This document shows positions 46,460-60,900 of a stretch of DNA of 64,000 bases, one piece after another. The notes under the pieces were generated by a model. It saw only the letters and a list, made by a program, of their open reading frames with translations. It was not told the DNA's origin and did not search any database. Origin of the DNA: Flammeovirga kamogawensis (GTDB lineage: Bacteria; Bacteroidota; Bacteroidia; Cytophagales; Flammeovirgaceae). Location: assembly GCF_018736065.1 (NCBI RefSeq), contig NZ_CP076128.1, positions 806,001 to 870,000 on the forward strand, given 5' to 3'. Numbering within the stretch: position 1 is the first letter of the stretch; the number at the start of each line of letters is the position of its first letter. The translations under genes and the position numbers were made by a program.

Positions 46460-47401
46460 ATGAGTCAACGTAAAGGATGGAAAAAGCTTAAATATGAGCT
46501 ACTTTATTGGGCTTTAAAGGGGTTACTAATCGTTGCAGGTTGGGTTCCAAGGTCTCTATTAATGTGGTTTTTTAAAAACCTTGCAGGAATTGCCTATTAT
46601 ATTATGCCCAAAACTCGGGATCTATCAATTGAGCATCTAAAATATGCTTATGGAGATGAGATGACCGATGAAAAGGCGAAGAAAATGACTAAAAACATTT
46701 TCAAGAATTTAGGTAAGAATTTTACTGATGTTATTCGTTACCCTACAATGAATAATGTTGATGATATTCTTAAAGTACTAGAAGTTGAAGGTGAAGAACA
46801 TCTATTAGAAGCATATGATAAAGGTAAAGGTGTAATTCTACTTACTTGCCACAGAGGTGCTTTTGATATGGTTGGCTATTATCTCAATCTAAAAAAATAT
46901 TCTTGTATAGCAGTTGGAGCAAAATTACAAGACCCCAAATTAAACGAGCTACTTGTTAATAACAGAAGAAATAATAGACACGAATTGTCTGATTTTGTTG
47001 AAAGAAGTGACCCTCGTGGAAGTATCAAAATGTTTAAGAAATTAAAGGATGGCGGTTTAGCTTTTCTTTTGATTGATCAAGACACAGACAAAGTACAAAA
47101 TACGTTTGTAGATTTTTATGGTAAACAAGCTGCCACTCCTATTGGTGCAGCTGTTTTGGCACTAAAAGCTGACGCCGCAATTATTCCTGCTGCAGTTAAA
47201 ATGCAACCTAATGGAAAACATATGCTTACTTTTAAACCAGAAGTTCCTTTAGTTAAAACAGGAGATCTTAAAAAAGATATTAATGTTAATACACAAAATA
47301 TGTCATTAGCATTAGAAGAATTTATTAAAGAAGAACCTGAGCAATGGGTTTGGTTTCATGAAAGGTGGAAAACAAAACCATCTCAAGATGTAAGTAAATA
47401 A
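46460..47401 (+). CDS. Lysophospholipid/lipid A acyltransferase (LpxL/HtrB-like)
   Basis: 313 residues with an N-terminal membrane segment (about 12-45) and the LpxL/LPLAT catalytic motif CHRGAFDMVGYYL (H-x4-D), followed by LIDQDTDKVQNTFVDFYGKQAATPIGAA, the substrate-site segment of the family. C-terminal PEQWVWFHERWKTKP is also typical. It probably adds a late acyl chain to lipid A at the inner membrane, fitting lptB and lpxK elsewhere in the window; a different acyl acceptor such as an aminolipid is possible. Confidence 0.88.
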   Translation: MSQRKGWKKLKYELLYWALKGLLIVAGWVPRSLLMWFFKNLAGIAYYIMPKTRDLSIEHLKYAYGDEMTDEKAKKMTKNIFKNLGKNFTDVIRYPTMNNVDDILKVLEVEGEEHLLEAYDKGKGVILLTCHRGAFDMVGYYLNLKKYSCIAVGAKLQDPKLNELLVNNRRNNRHELSDFVERSDPRGSIKMFKKLKDGGLAFLLIDQDTDKVQNTFVDFYGKQAATPIGAAVLALKADAAIIPAAVKMQPNGKHMLTFKPEVPLVKTGDLKKDINVNTQNMSLALEEFIKEEPEQWVWFHERWKTKPSQDVSK

Positions 47402-47715
47402 GAAAATATCAAATAATCTTATTATAGAAAGAGGAATCACTTCAAAAGTTGGTTCCTCTTTTTTAGTTCCTAACATGTAACACAATACAATAGATAGTTG
47501 ATTTTAAAGTTGAAAAGAAGATAAATATAAATAAAATACAATAATGTATTGAAATATAATCAGTACTATTAAATATAAAATTAATTGAAAAATTATATTT
47601 TAAATATACTATGATTTTAATAGCAATAATCTAACAATGTAAAGTTTTAGGTTGTTTTTCTGAAACGTTAATTACTTCAAAAGCGTTATTCCTTTAAACA
47701 ATACCTAAAGCTGCT
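47402..47715. other. Intergenic stretch before the PorP/SprF gene
   Basis: AT-rich, 314 bp, no gene. Apart from the terminator at its left end it should contain the promoter of the PorP/SprF unit; none was found with confidence. Confidence 0.5.
47429..47465 (+). terminator. Terminator after acyltransferase gene
   Basis: Imperfect hairpin AAGAGGAATCACTT / AAGTTGGTTCCTCTT (47429-47460) followed by T-run. Confidence 0.78.
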
Positions 47716-48777
47716 ATGAAACCTAATTTTTACTACTACTTCAGTTTATTATTAATAATCATATGTATTGATAATAATATATCTAGTGCACAAGACACGC
47801 AATTTTCGCAATACTATGCAACACCATTATACCTCAACCCTGCATTAACAGGTTCCAGTGAAGAAACTAGAGCTATTGTTAATTACAGAAATCAATGGGT
47901 AGGTCTCCCCTCAAGTATTACATCATTTATGGCATCTTTTGATCATAAATTTAAATACAAGAGTTTTGCTTTAGGAGGGTACATCAAACAAGATAATTAT
48001 GGTGTTAATGAAGGTACTCCATTAAAACATAATGAAGTTATTGCATCTGGTTCCTACACTATTGGAATCACAAAATATATGGGATTAAACCTTGGACTTC
48101 AAGTCGGATATGGTCAGAATCGTTTAGATAGATCTGCACTTGTTTTTAACGATCAGCTTGATTCCTTTGGTTTTACAGGTGCAACAACAAATGAGCCATT
48201 TGTTACAGACCAGGTTAATTATGCAGATGTAAGTACTGGAGCTATGCTCTTTGGAGAAAAATATTGGGCAGGAATTTCAATATTTCATTTAACTCAGCCA
48301 AACATTTCCTTTTTAGGTGAACAAGCCTACTTACCCGTTAGATTTGCATTAGAAGCAGGATATCAAATACCATTAGAATACAAAGGACACTATTCACATA
48401 TCCCTAATTATAAAAGAAAATCTTTAACGTTAGCTATGCATTATCAAAGCCAAGGTAAAAATGATCAATTAAGTGTTGGTGCTTATTTTCATTATCAACC
48501 ATTGCTATTTGGTGTTTGGTATAGAGGGCTTCCATTACTAAAACAATCTGAAAAGGATAATGCGATTAATCATGACGCCATAGTTTTACTTACAGGAATT
48601 AAAGTAGCAAATTTTAATTTCGGATATAGTTATGATATCACTTTATCTGATTTACCTCAACAGCATGCCAATTCACATGAGATAAGTTTACAGTATACTT
48701 TTAACTTATATAAAGATTATAGAAAAAAGCCAAAAAGAAAACCACTAGAATTATCTTGTCCATCCCCTAACTTATAG
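47716..48777 (+). CDS. PorP/SprF family type IX secretion system membrane protein
   Basis: 353 residues. Signal peptide (ending ISSAQ), then the family's hallmark start DTQFSQYYATPLYLNPALTGSS, NYRNQWVGLPSS, followed by an outer-membrane barrel with strand-like repeats (TIGITKYMGLNLGLQVGYGQ; FNFGYSYDITLSDL and HEISLQYTFNL at the end). SprF of Flavobacterium is needed to export the giant adhesin SprB, and PorP/SprF paralogues are often next to the type B-signal proteins they handle. Here the next gene is a giant surface protein, 208 bp downstream on the same strand, so it is the probable client. Confidence 0.94.
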   Translation: MKPNFYYYFSLLLIIICIDNNISSAQDTQFSQYYATPLYLNPALTGSSEETRAIVNYRNQWVGLPSSITSFMASFDHKFKYKSFALGGYIKQDNYGVNEGTPLKHNEVIASGSYTIGITKYMGLNLGLQVGYGQNRLDRSALVFNDQLDSFGFTGATTNEPFVTDQVNYADVSTGAMLFGEKYWAGISIFHLTQPNISFLGEQAYLPVRFALEAGYQIPLEYKGHYSHIPNYKRKSLTLAMHYQSQGKNDQLSVGAYFHYQPLLFGVWYRGLPLLKQSEKDNAINHDAIVLLTGIKVANFNFGYSYDITLSDLPQQHANSHEISLQYTFNLYKDYRKKPKRKPLELSCPSPNL

Positions 48778-48985
48778 GAATAGTCCTATTATCATAACAT
48801 TTTTTAATTATACTCGTTAATTAATTTAATTATCTATTAAATATTTCTTAAATTCTATAGATATATATTTAACAATTGCTGTTACCCAAAATATTCTATT
48901 AAAGTTGATGCTATTATACCAGCAAGACTAACTATATCAAATTAGGGACTTAACCTATCCCATTTGATTCTATTAAGCTACTATT

Positions 48986-51900
48986 ATGACAAAATCGTTA
49001 TTAAGATCGTTACTATTCATCGTAACTTGTACGTTAACATTGTTAGCGAATAGATTACATGGTCAAGATTTAGTTAGAACATCGGGGGGGATTAATTATG
49101 ATACTACACAAGTAATTCAAGGTTGTGAAGGTGTTGCAATTCAATTTTCAATTGATGGGCCAGACACGTACAGTAATTTTAATTGGTCTACGGATTACAA
49201 TGGAAATACCTATACTATTGCTGAACCTTTTGAGCAATTCAATGCTTTTGGCAACTATTCTATATCTGTAACTTTTGATGATTCTGGAGGTACGAGTTAC
49301 ACCAGAACAGTCACAAATAAAATTGTTGTGTATGATCAGCCAGAAGGCTCTTTTTATGCTTCTGCAACCAATGCATGTATTGGTGATACCATAACTCTCG
49401 TACAAACTACTCCTGGTACATTTAGTACTTTAGAATTTCTCGTTGATAATAAATTATACACTGTAACTAATGACTCTGCAAAAATAGTATTAGATAATTA
49501 TGGTGATTTTGATGTTGTATTAAGTGGGGTCACTTCAGATGGTTGTTCATTCATTAGAAGAGAAAATAACTACATACATATAGAAACACCTTTTACTACA
49601 GACTTAACTATAAATCAGACAATTAGTTGTGCAACTACACAATCAGTAATTTTCACTGCAACTTCAACAGATTCTGATGGGAATAGCGTTTCCCCTACTT
49701 ATTACTGGAATTTTGGAGATGGCAATTTTGACACTACATCAGCTAACACATCAATGCATACTTATAATATTGCAGATGGTACTAATTTTACAGCAACGGT
49801 AAGTACAATCTCAAATAATTGTGCAGGAACAACTAACAATTCTATCAACTTTTATTTTAAAGATATTTCTACTTTATATACCACTTCAATAGTGAGTACA
49901 TGTAATACATATGAAGTAACCTATACTCCTACTACAATAGACCCATTACTAGCATCAACTACTTTAACATGGGATTTTGATGATGGTTCATCAAGCGAGT
50001 CTCACTCAATTAGTGATACAGTTACACATAGTTTTTCAAACAATAACCCTACATCATTTAACGCAAATATAAGTGCAACCATCAATGAGATTAATGGTAA
50101 TTCATGTACTTATAATGATACTCAATTAATTCCAGTTCTCCCTCAAGCAGGTATAAATGTAGTAACTAATAACACTAGGTATTGCAGTGAAAACTTTGAT
50201 GTGGAAACACAAGCAATAAACCTTCAAAACGTTACTAATTTTTATTGGGTTGTTGATGGAGGAACTCCTGAAGGGAATAATAAAACAACAGATACATTAT
50301 CTATCAATGGCTACGGTAGTCATACAATAGAATTATTTTTTGATGCACAAACTGGGGATTTATCAGATAATTGTGCTTTAAACAGTATCGTTGTATATTC
50401 TGCACCTTTAGATATTACATTAACTGGACCTCAATACGATTGTGCCCCTTCAAATGAAACATTTACTGCTTCTGAAACTTGGGAAGATGAAAGTGGTAAT
50501 ATCATTAATAACCCATTTACTGTACAAGCTGAAAGCTGGTCGATAGTAAATACAGCTACAAATACCATTGTAACTGAAAACGGGAACCCAATGACATTGT
50601 CTAATTTAACACATGGTACTTATCAAATCACACGAAATATTGATCTGACTCCTATTGGAAATAATTCAAGCTGTTCTTTTTCTAGTATTCCTTATGATTA
50701 CGTAGTCGGAGAAAGATTAGATTCTCCTACAATACAACATGCCCCTTCAGTAATTTGTATTGGTACTACAGTAAATTTCAATACAACTACGGCTGCAGAT
50801 ACAGCGGGTTTAGGATTATCAGGAGATTACCCAATTGTTTATCAATATAGATATGCTAGTAACTTAGATTGGGTAACTGTTGGCACAAGTGGAATTGGAT
50901 CCTATTATTATGGAGATATTGTTGATGATAATAGAACAAGTTTACCTGGTACTTTTACAGTAGAGCTACGAGCTATTATTAATGGTTGTGGAGGTATGCC
51001 TTCTTCTCAAACTATCCGTATAGAAGCATCTGAAGCAGAACATGAATTGACCGTAGATGAATGTAATCCAACAATTCTTGGGTTTACAAACAATTCTTTA
51101 GGCACAAGCGACACTGATTATCAATGGACACTTACAATTGATCCTCCTGGACCTTCAAATACTGTTAATTATACTTCTCCAATCACTAAAGATGAAAATT
51201 ATAATTTCTTAGCAGACACCAACTTTCCTACTTTTACAGGCTATACTCAAGGAGAAATACCCGAATCTTCTAGTGTGTATGCTGTAATTACTGCTACTGA
51301 ACCTAGTGTTGGCTGTTCTGATACAGAAGATACAACGATAGTAATGCCAAATGCATTACCGATATTAAACCCTACACCTCAAACATCTGTAGGGACTTGT
51401 GTAAATAATACTATATCTTTTGATGCTGGAGATGGAAATATAGGAAGCTCTTACAATTGGGTATTTACACTTGATACAGATCCCTCAATAACTTTTAGTT
51501 TTGGATCAAATACTAGTTTAGTCAATGCAAATTTCCCAATTCCTGGTAACTATAATGGTACAGTAACTGTAGCTACAAATGCAGGATGTTTACAAACAGC
51601 CTCCGTCGGACCGATTCAAATTACAGGAGGGTCAGTACAAGTAACAGGAAATACTACTGCTTGTGTTGGAGACCCACAAACATTCCAAGGTACAAATTTA
51701 ATGTATAGCCCACTTCAACCTAATTATGAATGGCTAGTTGATGGGGTATCTCAAAGTTCTGGAACAACAGTATTGGTTGGTGGAAATTATATTGTCCCAG
51801 ATCTTACAAATATTATATTTAGTACTCCAAATTCTCCTCAAAATTTAGCACACACAGTTACTTTAAACCTTGAGGTAAACGGTTGTACTGCTAGTTACAC

Positions 51901-54900
51901 ACATGATATTACGGTAACTAAACCAATAGTATCTTTTGTTAATCCAATATCCGATTACATCACTTTTGACTATGTATGTGATGAAATAATAACTCAAATT
52001 GATCTTGATTTAGATACTGACGATATATATAACTTATCTACTGCAACTATAAATTATTTTATGGGTGGCATTGGGGGGACTTCTGTTGTTTCAAACACTC
52101 AAATTGATGATCAAGCAACATTTTCTTTATCTGCAGGAACATATACACTTACAGTTCAAGTGATTGATGAAAATGGTTGTTCGAGTGATGATGATATTAC
52201 ATTTACAGTTCCAACAATGCAAGAACTTGAAGCTAGATTTACTCCTAGTACTGTTAATTTAGTTTGCCCAGGTTTTGTTTCTTTTTCAGATTTAGCTGAT
52301 GATACCCCTGGTAATACAGTGAGACGAGATGATTTAGATGGTTTAAACTTATTTTTTGTTGATATCCAAACATGGGAATGGGATTTTGATGGAGACGGAA
52401 CAATTGATGCGACCACAACCGATGGTGCAGCAACTAATTATTATGATTCTCCCGGATCCTATGATGCAATTTTAACTGTTACAGATGTACATGGATGTCA
52501 AGATACCTCTACTCCTATTACTATTGTTGTTGGAGGTACTTCGGGTACATATGAAATAATGAAAAAAATTAGTTTTGAGCCAGCCACAACAACATTAGTC
52601 GCTTTCCCACGTGATGACCCAAATACTGATATTACAAATACAATCTATCAATGGTCTTCTGGAGATGGGCAAGCAGGAATGGATAGTGCCAACACTTTTC
52701 AATACATGTCTGAAGGTACTTACACACCAAGTTTAACCTTTATAGATGAAAATGGTTGTAATTACCCTGCTGATTATTCTGGTGACATGCGTGTTTTAAG
52801 TTGCCCTGATATTTCTGCTGCAGATATAACACTTTGTACCGATGCTGGTACTTACACATTAAATGTAACTGATATGTCATGGTCTAGTAGTTTTAATACT
52901 ACAGATACAATTGAAACAGCAACTTACATTTACTCATGGGAATTATCTTATCAATGGTATGTAGATGGAGTTTTGGTAAATTCAATAAATGGTGGTAATA
53001 ATCCTGAAGTCACTTTTAATTTTGCACCTGTTGACACTGCCCCATTTACAATTAATCCAGATGATGCAGATGGAAAATTGTATACAATCCAAGCTACAAT
53101 TATGACCTCTTATGTGGATAAAATTGATGCTACAAATAATGTTTTAAACATTGCTGAATGTGTTTCTAGCGATAACATTAGAGTGATTTATAATCCAACA
53201 CCTGTTCCATCATTTACAAATGATGAAGTATGCGGTGGTTCTGCTACAACTTTAGATGCTTCATTGTCTGATTTTGGACTATATACAAGAGGAGTAATAT
53301 CTAATTACGAATGGGATATTGATAATGATGGAACTTATGATTTAAGTTCAACCAACCCTATATCCTCCTATACATTTCCTAGTCAAGGAGTATATCCCGT
53401 TACATTAAGAACTACTTCTGCAGATGGTTGTTCTGCAATTTTTACTGAAGATTCAGTTATCGTTAATTCCATACCTGTTGCTAATTTTACGTATCAAAAT
53501 GTTTGTGAGAGTTTTGAAGTCTCTTTTGATGATTTATCAACAATTACACCTGTGACTGATGATAAAATAGTAAGGTGGGATTGGGATTTTAATAATAATG
53601 GCACTTTTGATTTTGGAGGAACTGACAGCCTTACACATAGATATCCAAGAATTAATTTCAATACTCAATTAGATGGTGATGGATCAATAATTGGTACGAA
53701 TCAAGTAATAACAACACGACTAGTTGTAACCACAAACAAAGGTTGTACCCATGAGTTTATTCCTTCTTCAGATTCAACATTAATATTTCAATTTAAAAAT
53801 CCTGACGCTGAATTAACTGCAGAAAGGCAATCCGACGCTTTATCTAATGAAGTTTGTCTTGGTCAAACATTTCAATTTAGAGACGCCTCTACAGTAGACA
53901 ACACGAATATTGCAACTTACATTGGGGATGGAACACTACCTGCTAATGTAAATGATATTATTGCATGGTATTGGGATTTTAATGATGGAAATTTCTCTAC
54001 ACTCGCAGATCCAAATCATGACTTTACAGCAGTGGGAACATATAATGTAAAATTGATGGTTACTACTGCAAGAGGTTGTAATAATATTGATAGTCTTACT
54101 GTATATGTGAGAGAAAATCCAGATTCAGAAATTGGATCAGATAGTATTATTGTTTGTAATGACGTACCTGTAACATTGAGACCGATAGCAAATGATAGTA
54201 CAGGTTTTGAATATTTATGGACAAGATTAAATGGACCTATCAATGGAACAACAAGTTTTACAGACACAACTTTACATACAGTTACAGTTACAGCACAAGA
54301 AAGTGATTATTCAGCTGGAGCAGCAAGAATTGATATTAAATATCAATTGCAAATTGAAGATACTAACCACCCTACTCTTTGTTTAACATATGATACTGTA
54401 GATGTTGGAATACACAGACTTCCTATAATAAGCTTAGACACTACTTTAATTTCGTGCGGAACATCTGCACTATATACTGCTTTGCCTTTTGGAGCAGAAA
54501 TAATTAATGGTTTTTCAACCACATGGACACAAGAGTATTTAAATGGAGGTACAATAGACACAACTCATTTAAATATCCAAGATTTAACCATAAACCCGAC
54601 TTCTTACTTATCTGGAAGCACGAGAATACAATCAAAATATTATGTTGATGTAGAGAATGAAATTGGTTGCTCTGATAGGGATAGTATAACATTTGAATTT
54701 TATAGACAACCAGACTTCTCTTCTTGGGTTGACTCAACAGAACAATGTAATTCATCTGATAGAAGTACATATGAAGTCGATTTCTATCCATTTGGAGAAA
54801 CAGAAGTTTTACCTCATAATTCAAGTTATGATTACACATGGAGTATGTCTTCTAATGCTGCTGATCATAATATAGATGCTTTAAATGTAACAGATTTAGT

Positions 54901-57900
54901 AAACCAAGTTATAGCAAATCAAAATAATCAAAATATAAACCTTGTATTAACCGAAGATTATTTTGTTGACAACACCACTTCATTATCATTTGAAATAGCA
55001 TTACATGTAGAAAACTCATTTGACAATACTTGCTTAAAAGATACAACTGTAATTTTTGAAATTGAAAGACGACCAAGGGAGCTTAATTTATTAGATACTA
55101 GGATTGATGTGTGTGATTCAGTTGTTGTATTAAATCACCATACAGAAACACTTGACTTTAATTATAGATGGAGAAATATTACTTCTGGGAATAGTTCTTC
55201 ATACAATGGGTCATCAATTCCTGATACATTTGGGCAAATAAGAACATTATCTTTTTCTGATAGTGATTATGCTACAGGTGCTTCTCAATTTACAATTAGA
55301 ATGAACAATAGAGTTCGTAAAAAAAATCCTGATGGAACTGATGCAAGCCCAGCTTGTGGTATAAATAGAAACTTAGATCTAGTTTTTTATAGAACGCCAA
55401 ATATTCAATTCTCAGAAACAAAAGCAGGGAACAACCCTTGTGCATCTTCTGCATTATTATCTTCAGGAAGCGAAGTTATTACTGGTTTTAATTACCAATG
55501 GGATTTAATAAGCATACAAAATGGTACGTTAACAGAAGATGCGCTCACTAATAAAGATATCAACCTTGCTGTGAGCAGTTGGAACACAAACCAAACAATA
55601 ATTACTGCAGAATATAGATTAACAGTAACAAATACAGCATCTCCTACTTGTATGGATGTTGAAAATTATACTATTCAGTTTTTCAGAACTCCTGAAATTA
55701 CATACACACCAGATGTAAATAATTGTGCTATTTCTGATACAGTTACTGCAAATAGTGAAGCATTGAATGGTGCTGATTTCTTATGGAATCAAAATACTAT
55801 TTCGGGAGGCTCTTTACTTACCACTCCTACAGCAGACAATAGTTCTACCACAAGCAATCAAATGATTATTGACGTAGATAATTTTAGTTTAGGACAACAT
55901 AGAATAGATGCAAATTATACGTTAACTATCAATAATTCTACGGCATCTACTTGTGACGATGACACTACCTTTAATATTACGTTTTATCGTACGCCTCAAA
56001 TTGCTTTTGTAGAAACTCGAACAGATTCTTGTGCTTTGATAAATACAATTCAACCTTTTGGAACAGAAGTAATAAGTGGTTATAACTATCAATGGAATCA
56101 ACTTTCAGTAGAAGGCGGAACTGTTTCTACTTCTACGCTAACAGATCAAGACCTTACAATAACAGCTACAAGTTTTGATCAAGACACTGCGTATATTGTG
56201 GCTAGATATGAACTATTTGTGCAAAATACAGATGCTAATAGTTGTGTGGATATAGATACTATTGAATTTAGATTTTATAGAACTCCTACTCTTGATGCTT
56301 TTGTTAAAAATAAACCATTAGATGAATGTGGACTCTCTGTAGAATTATATCCTTTAGGACAATCCGAAATAATTAATCATAATGAAGGTTTTGACTATAC
56401 TTGGACATTAAATTCAGTTACTGGAGCAGGTGCCGATGGTAGTACATTACCATCAAATATTAATGATTCCATTTCAAATCAAGTAAATGATCAAAACTTT
56501 GATTTAACAATGCCATTGAGTGCATTCGAAAGTGGATCAAATGAAATTATATTATCACTTGATGTGCACATAGAACATACAGACAATAATGTTACTTGTC
56601 AGACTGATTCTACACTTTTATTATCTTTCAAAAGACCTCCTGTTATAAGTCTTACAGAAATTAAGCCAGACAGTTGTGATTTAACATCCACTTTACAGCC
56701 GTTTGGAACAGAAGTAATAAGTGGCTTTAATTACAATTGGCAAATAACGAGTATTTCTGGATATGATGGTAACGATGGAGACCCATCAAATAATATGAGT
56801 GTTGGTTCTACTTTCACAACACAAGACCTTACTTTAACAATAACTGATGATGATTTTATAGATACCGAATCAAAAATTGAAATTATTCTTCAATTAGATG
56901 TAGCCAATAGCTTAGCTGTTTCTAATACTTCTTGCCAAGATGTTGCTGTAGATACCATTACTTTCTATCGTACACCAGAAATAAATTCTGCTTTTGCTTT
57001 CAATAAAATTGCAAATTGTGATCATACAGGAACATCAGAACCATTTTCTACGAATGTGAATGGGTTTGTTTATGTATGGATGCCAATTTCTGTTTCTGGT
57101 GGAGGCGTAAATCACAACAATTTATTCAGTCGAGAAATTACAATCGATGTAGATTCTTTTGCGACAAATAGTTTACAAATTGATGGTACATATAGATTAC
57201 GTGTATTTAACAGCGAAGTGCCTTCTTGTTATGATGAAGAAGATGTGAATTTTGAATTTTACAGAACTCCAGAAATTGTATTTAACGATCCTCTTGTAAA
57301 ATGTGCTGTAAAAGACACTTCAATGTCTTTCACTACGGCAAATGAAGCTTTTGTAAATGCAGGAGAAACATTTTACTGGAATTTAAATTCTATTACTGGA
57401 GGTAGTATTGATTCACTCAATAATAATAATGAATTTATTGTTGATGTAGACTCTTTTAGCACTGATGCTGTCCAGATAGATTTAGAATATCAAGTTTCAA
57501 TTACTAACTCTTCAGCTCACACTTGTGATGATGACACAACTTTCCAAGTTACTTTTTATAGAACTCCAGAGATAAATTTCTTATCAGTAAAAGCGGATTC
57601 TTGTGCTACCCAAGATATAATCAAACCTTTTAATGGAGAGGATATTCCATTAATAATTAGAACGTGGAGACAGTTAACCGTAAATGGTGGAACTATCAAC
57701 CAGAACAGTGGTGTAAATGATTTAGATCTTGATTTATCAATTACTACATTTGATTTAAATTCTACAACTGTTGATGTCTCATATGAACTTACTGCAGTCA
57801 ATTCTGTTTCTAATACTTGTACAGATAAAGATACAGTTACTGTACATTTTTATAGAACTCCTTCTTTTGCAAATTATAGCGAAACTATGCCCCTTGGCTT

Positions 57901-60900
57901 CTGTGGAGATTTAATAAATGTACAACCTTTAGGAGCTACAGAAATTATTAACCATAACAATGGCTTTAATTATCAATGGACATTAGATCCATCAACCGTT
58001 GTTGGGGCTAATGGTGGCGTATTAATACAACCTATTCTTGATAGTATTAATGCTAATCAAAACAATCAGAATTTAACGTTAAGCGTGGGAGATTCTGCAT
58101 ATGCAGATGGTGCGCATATTTTATCTTTTGAAATGGATTTAAATATTGCTCACTCAAATACAAACATTGCTTGTGCTACAAATGACACAACAATTCTCTA
58201 CAGATATATTCGTTACCCAGATATAGATATTGTAGAATCTAAAACAGACTCGTGTGATTTAACTTCTGAATTACAACCATTTGCATTAGAAACAATACCT
58301 GGTTTTAATTATAGTTGGAGAATTACAACTATTAGTGGATACGATGGAAGTGACTATGCTGTAAACGATACTTATTCTACGCAGAATACTACATTTACTG
58401 TAACCGATGATGATTTTATTGATAATGAATCAGTCATTGCAATCCAAGTTGAATTGACAGTAGTGAATAGTGCTGCAATGGCAGATCCAACGTGTTCTAA
58501 TACAGAAAACTACACTTTATATTTCTATAGAACACCAACAATCAACACTCCTTTTGATCATTCTAAAATGGCAGAATGTGATGGAAATGGTTTAGCCTCA
58601 CCATTCCCTACAGATGTAAATGGATATACTTACATATGGAGTATTGACTCAATTAGAAATGGTGCTATTTTTGATAATGCCGCACTCGCTCAAAGAGAAT
58701 TATCAGTTCAAGTAGATAGTTTTACTGACCTTGAATCTATCATGTATGTGTATTATCATTTGCGAGTTGTCAATACAAACCAAACTACTTGTTACGCTGA
58801 GGATACTGTTAGTTTTAGGTTCTATAGAACACCAGAAGTAAGCCTTACAAGTTTAACAGGTATTTGTCAGAGTTCTGTAATGGTTTCTTCTACAAATGAG
58901 ATGTTAAACGATGTGGATTTTGATTGGACCCAAAACAGCATAACTGGCGGTACAATTATTACAACACCAGCAATTCCAGACGGTAGTAGAACTGCAACTT
59001 TTACCGCCAATACATTTAATGCGGGAGAAAGTGAAATTAATGCAAATTACACTATCACATTATTAAATTCTGGTGAATCTATGTGTGATGATGATACTAC
59101 ATTTAATTTCACATTATTTAGAGAACCTGATATCAACCTTACTTATTCTAGAGCAAGTAACGATAGTTGTGATAATGCTCTAACACTAATCCCATTTAAT
59201 AACGAAGGAATTTCTGGCTATAACAATACTTGGTCAAATACATTTCTTAATGGTGGAGCAATAAATACGACAACTTTAACAGATGAAAATCTTACAGTTA
59301 CTGTTGACACTTTTGCTCTTCATTCTACAAGAATTGACTCTCGTTTCTTATTAAACTCTTTCAATACAAATTCTGTTGGTTGTTTAGACTCAATGAGTAT
59401 TGCTAGTACTTTATATAGATCACCTAATTTCACTAATTTTTCTGAAGTTAGAAATGATGGGTCATGTGGATTAACAATCAACTTCTACCCTCTTGGCACA
59501 AGCGAAATTATTGCTCATGGAAATGGCTTTGATTATCAATGGAATTTAAATTCTAGTGGTATATCTGGAGCTGGTTCTAATGGAAGTACATTACCAAGTG
59601 ATGTGTTATCGGACATTACCAATCAAATCAATAATCAAAATATAGAAGTAACACTCCCAATCACTGCTTTTGCAGCTGGTAGCAATAAAATTGAAATCCC
59701 ATTTACACTACAAATTAATAATACAGATCAACCAAGTTGTAGCAATAGTATAGATACTACAATGATCTTTTACCGCCCAGCAATTATTGATATTCAACAA
59801 AGTTTAACCACCTGTGGAATTGAAAATACAATAACAGCTTTTGGTTTAGAAGATGTTAGTAGTGCTTTTAATTTTAATTGGACCTTTACTACTGTTGGTG
59901 GTTCTATTTCAAACTCATCGCTAACAGGTCATACACTTACATTTAACAACCCTGTTTTTTCAGCAGGAAGTGATACTGTATTAGTTGATGTTTCTGTTAA
60001 TGTTGAAAATATTGAAAATACATCATGTGTAACTGATTCAACATTTAGATTTTACTTCTACAGAGAGCCTAATATTTCTATTAACCAATCAATAACTGCT
60101 TGTGGAAGTACAAATTTAATTAGCTTATTTAATACAGAGATAATTGATGGTTTTAATTACGTTTGGGATAGTGTTCAAGTAAATGGCGGAACGCTTTCTA
60201 TTGGTTCTGGTTATTCTTCATCTACTCAAAATATTGAATTAAATGCTTCATCTTTCGATTCTGGCAGTCATAGAATTGATGCAAATTATAGAATTTCAGT
60301 TTTTAATTACGATACTTTAGGGAATGCAAATTGTTCTGATTTTGAAGATATTCAATTCAGCATATTTAGAGTTCCAACAATGGCAATTGCCCAATCACTT
60401 ACAAGTGGTGATTGTGGAAATAGCAATACAATTACATTATTTGGTAATGAAATAATTGATGGATATAATTATACATGGAACCAGCAATCGGTTGTGGGTG
60501 GTACTATAAACATATCCTCAACTACAACACAAAATGTAATTTTAGACACTCCTATTTTCAATACATCATCGAATCAAATTGATGTTACTTATCAAGTAAC
60601 CGCTATTAATTCAGACTCTCCTACATGTTCATCTACAGAAACAGTTTCATTTACGTTTTATAGAACACCAAATGCTACAATTACAGATGTTAATGCAGAA
60701 TGTTCTACAACATCAATAGTATTAGAAACAACAGAAAGTTATGTACCTCAGTTTAATTACACTTGGAACCTAATAAATACAACTGTTGATAATAACCCTA
60801 ATAATGAAGCACTTACAACTCCTCAAGTTGTTCAAAACAATAATACATATACATTAAATTCTCCTATTGATCAAACAAGTTTCTTCCCTACGGGAAGTGC

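Noticed and set aside
52073-52078. G6 run in the giant gene as a second phase-variation site
   Set aside because: Runs of six also occur elsewhere (for example in hemY), so six is not distinctive.
52156-57801. Several minus-strand frames and one plus frame inside the giant gene
   Set aside because: They coincide with the continuous 5,005-codon frame and appear because AT-rich repeat DNA leaves other frames open by chance.
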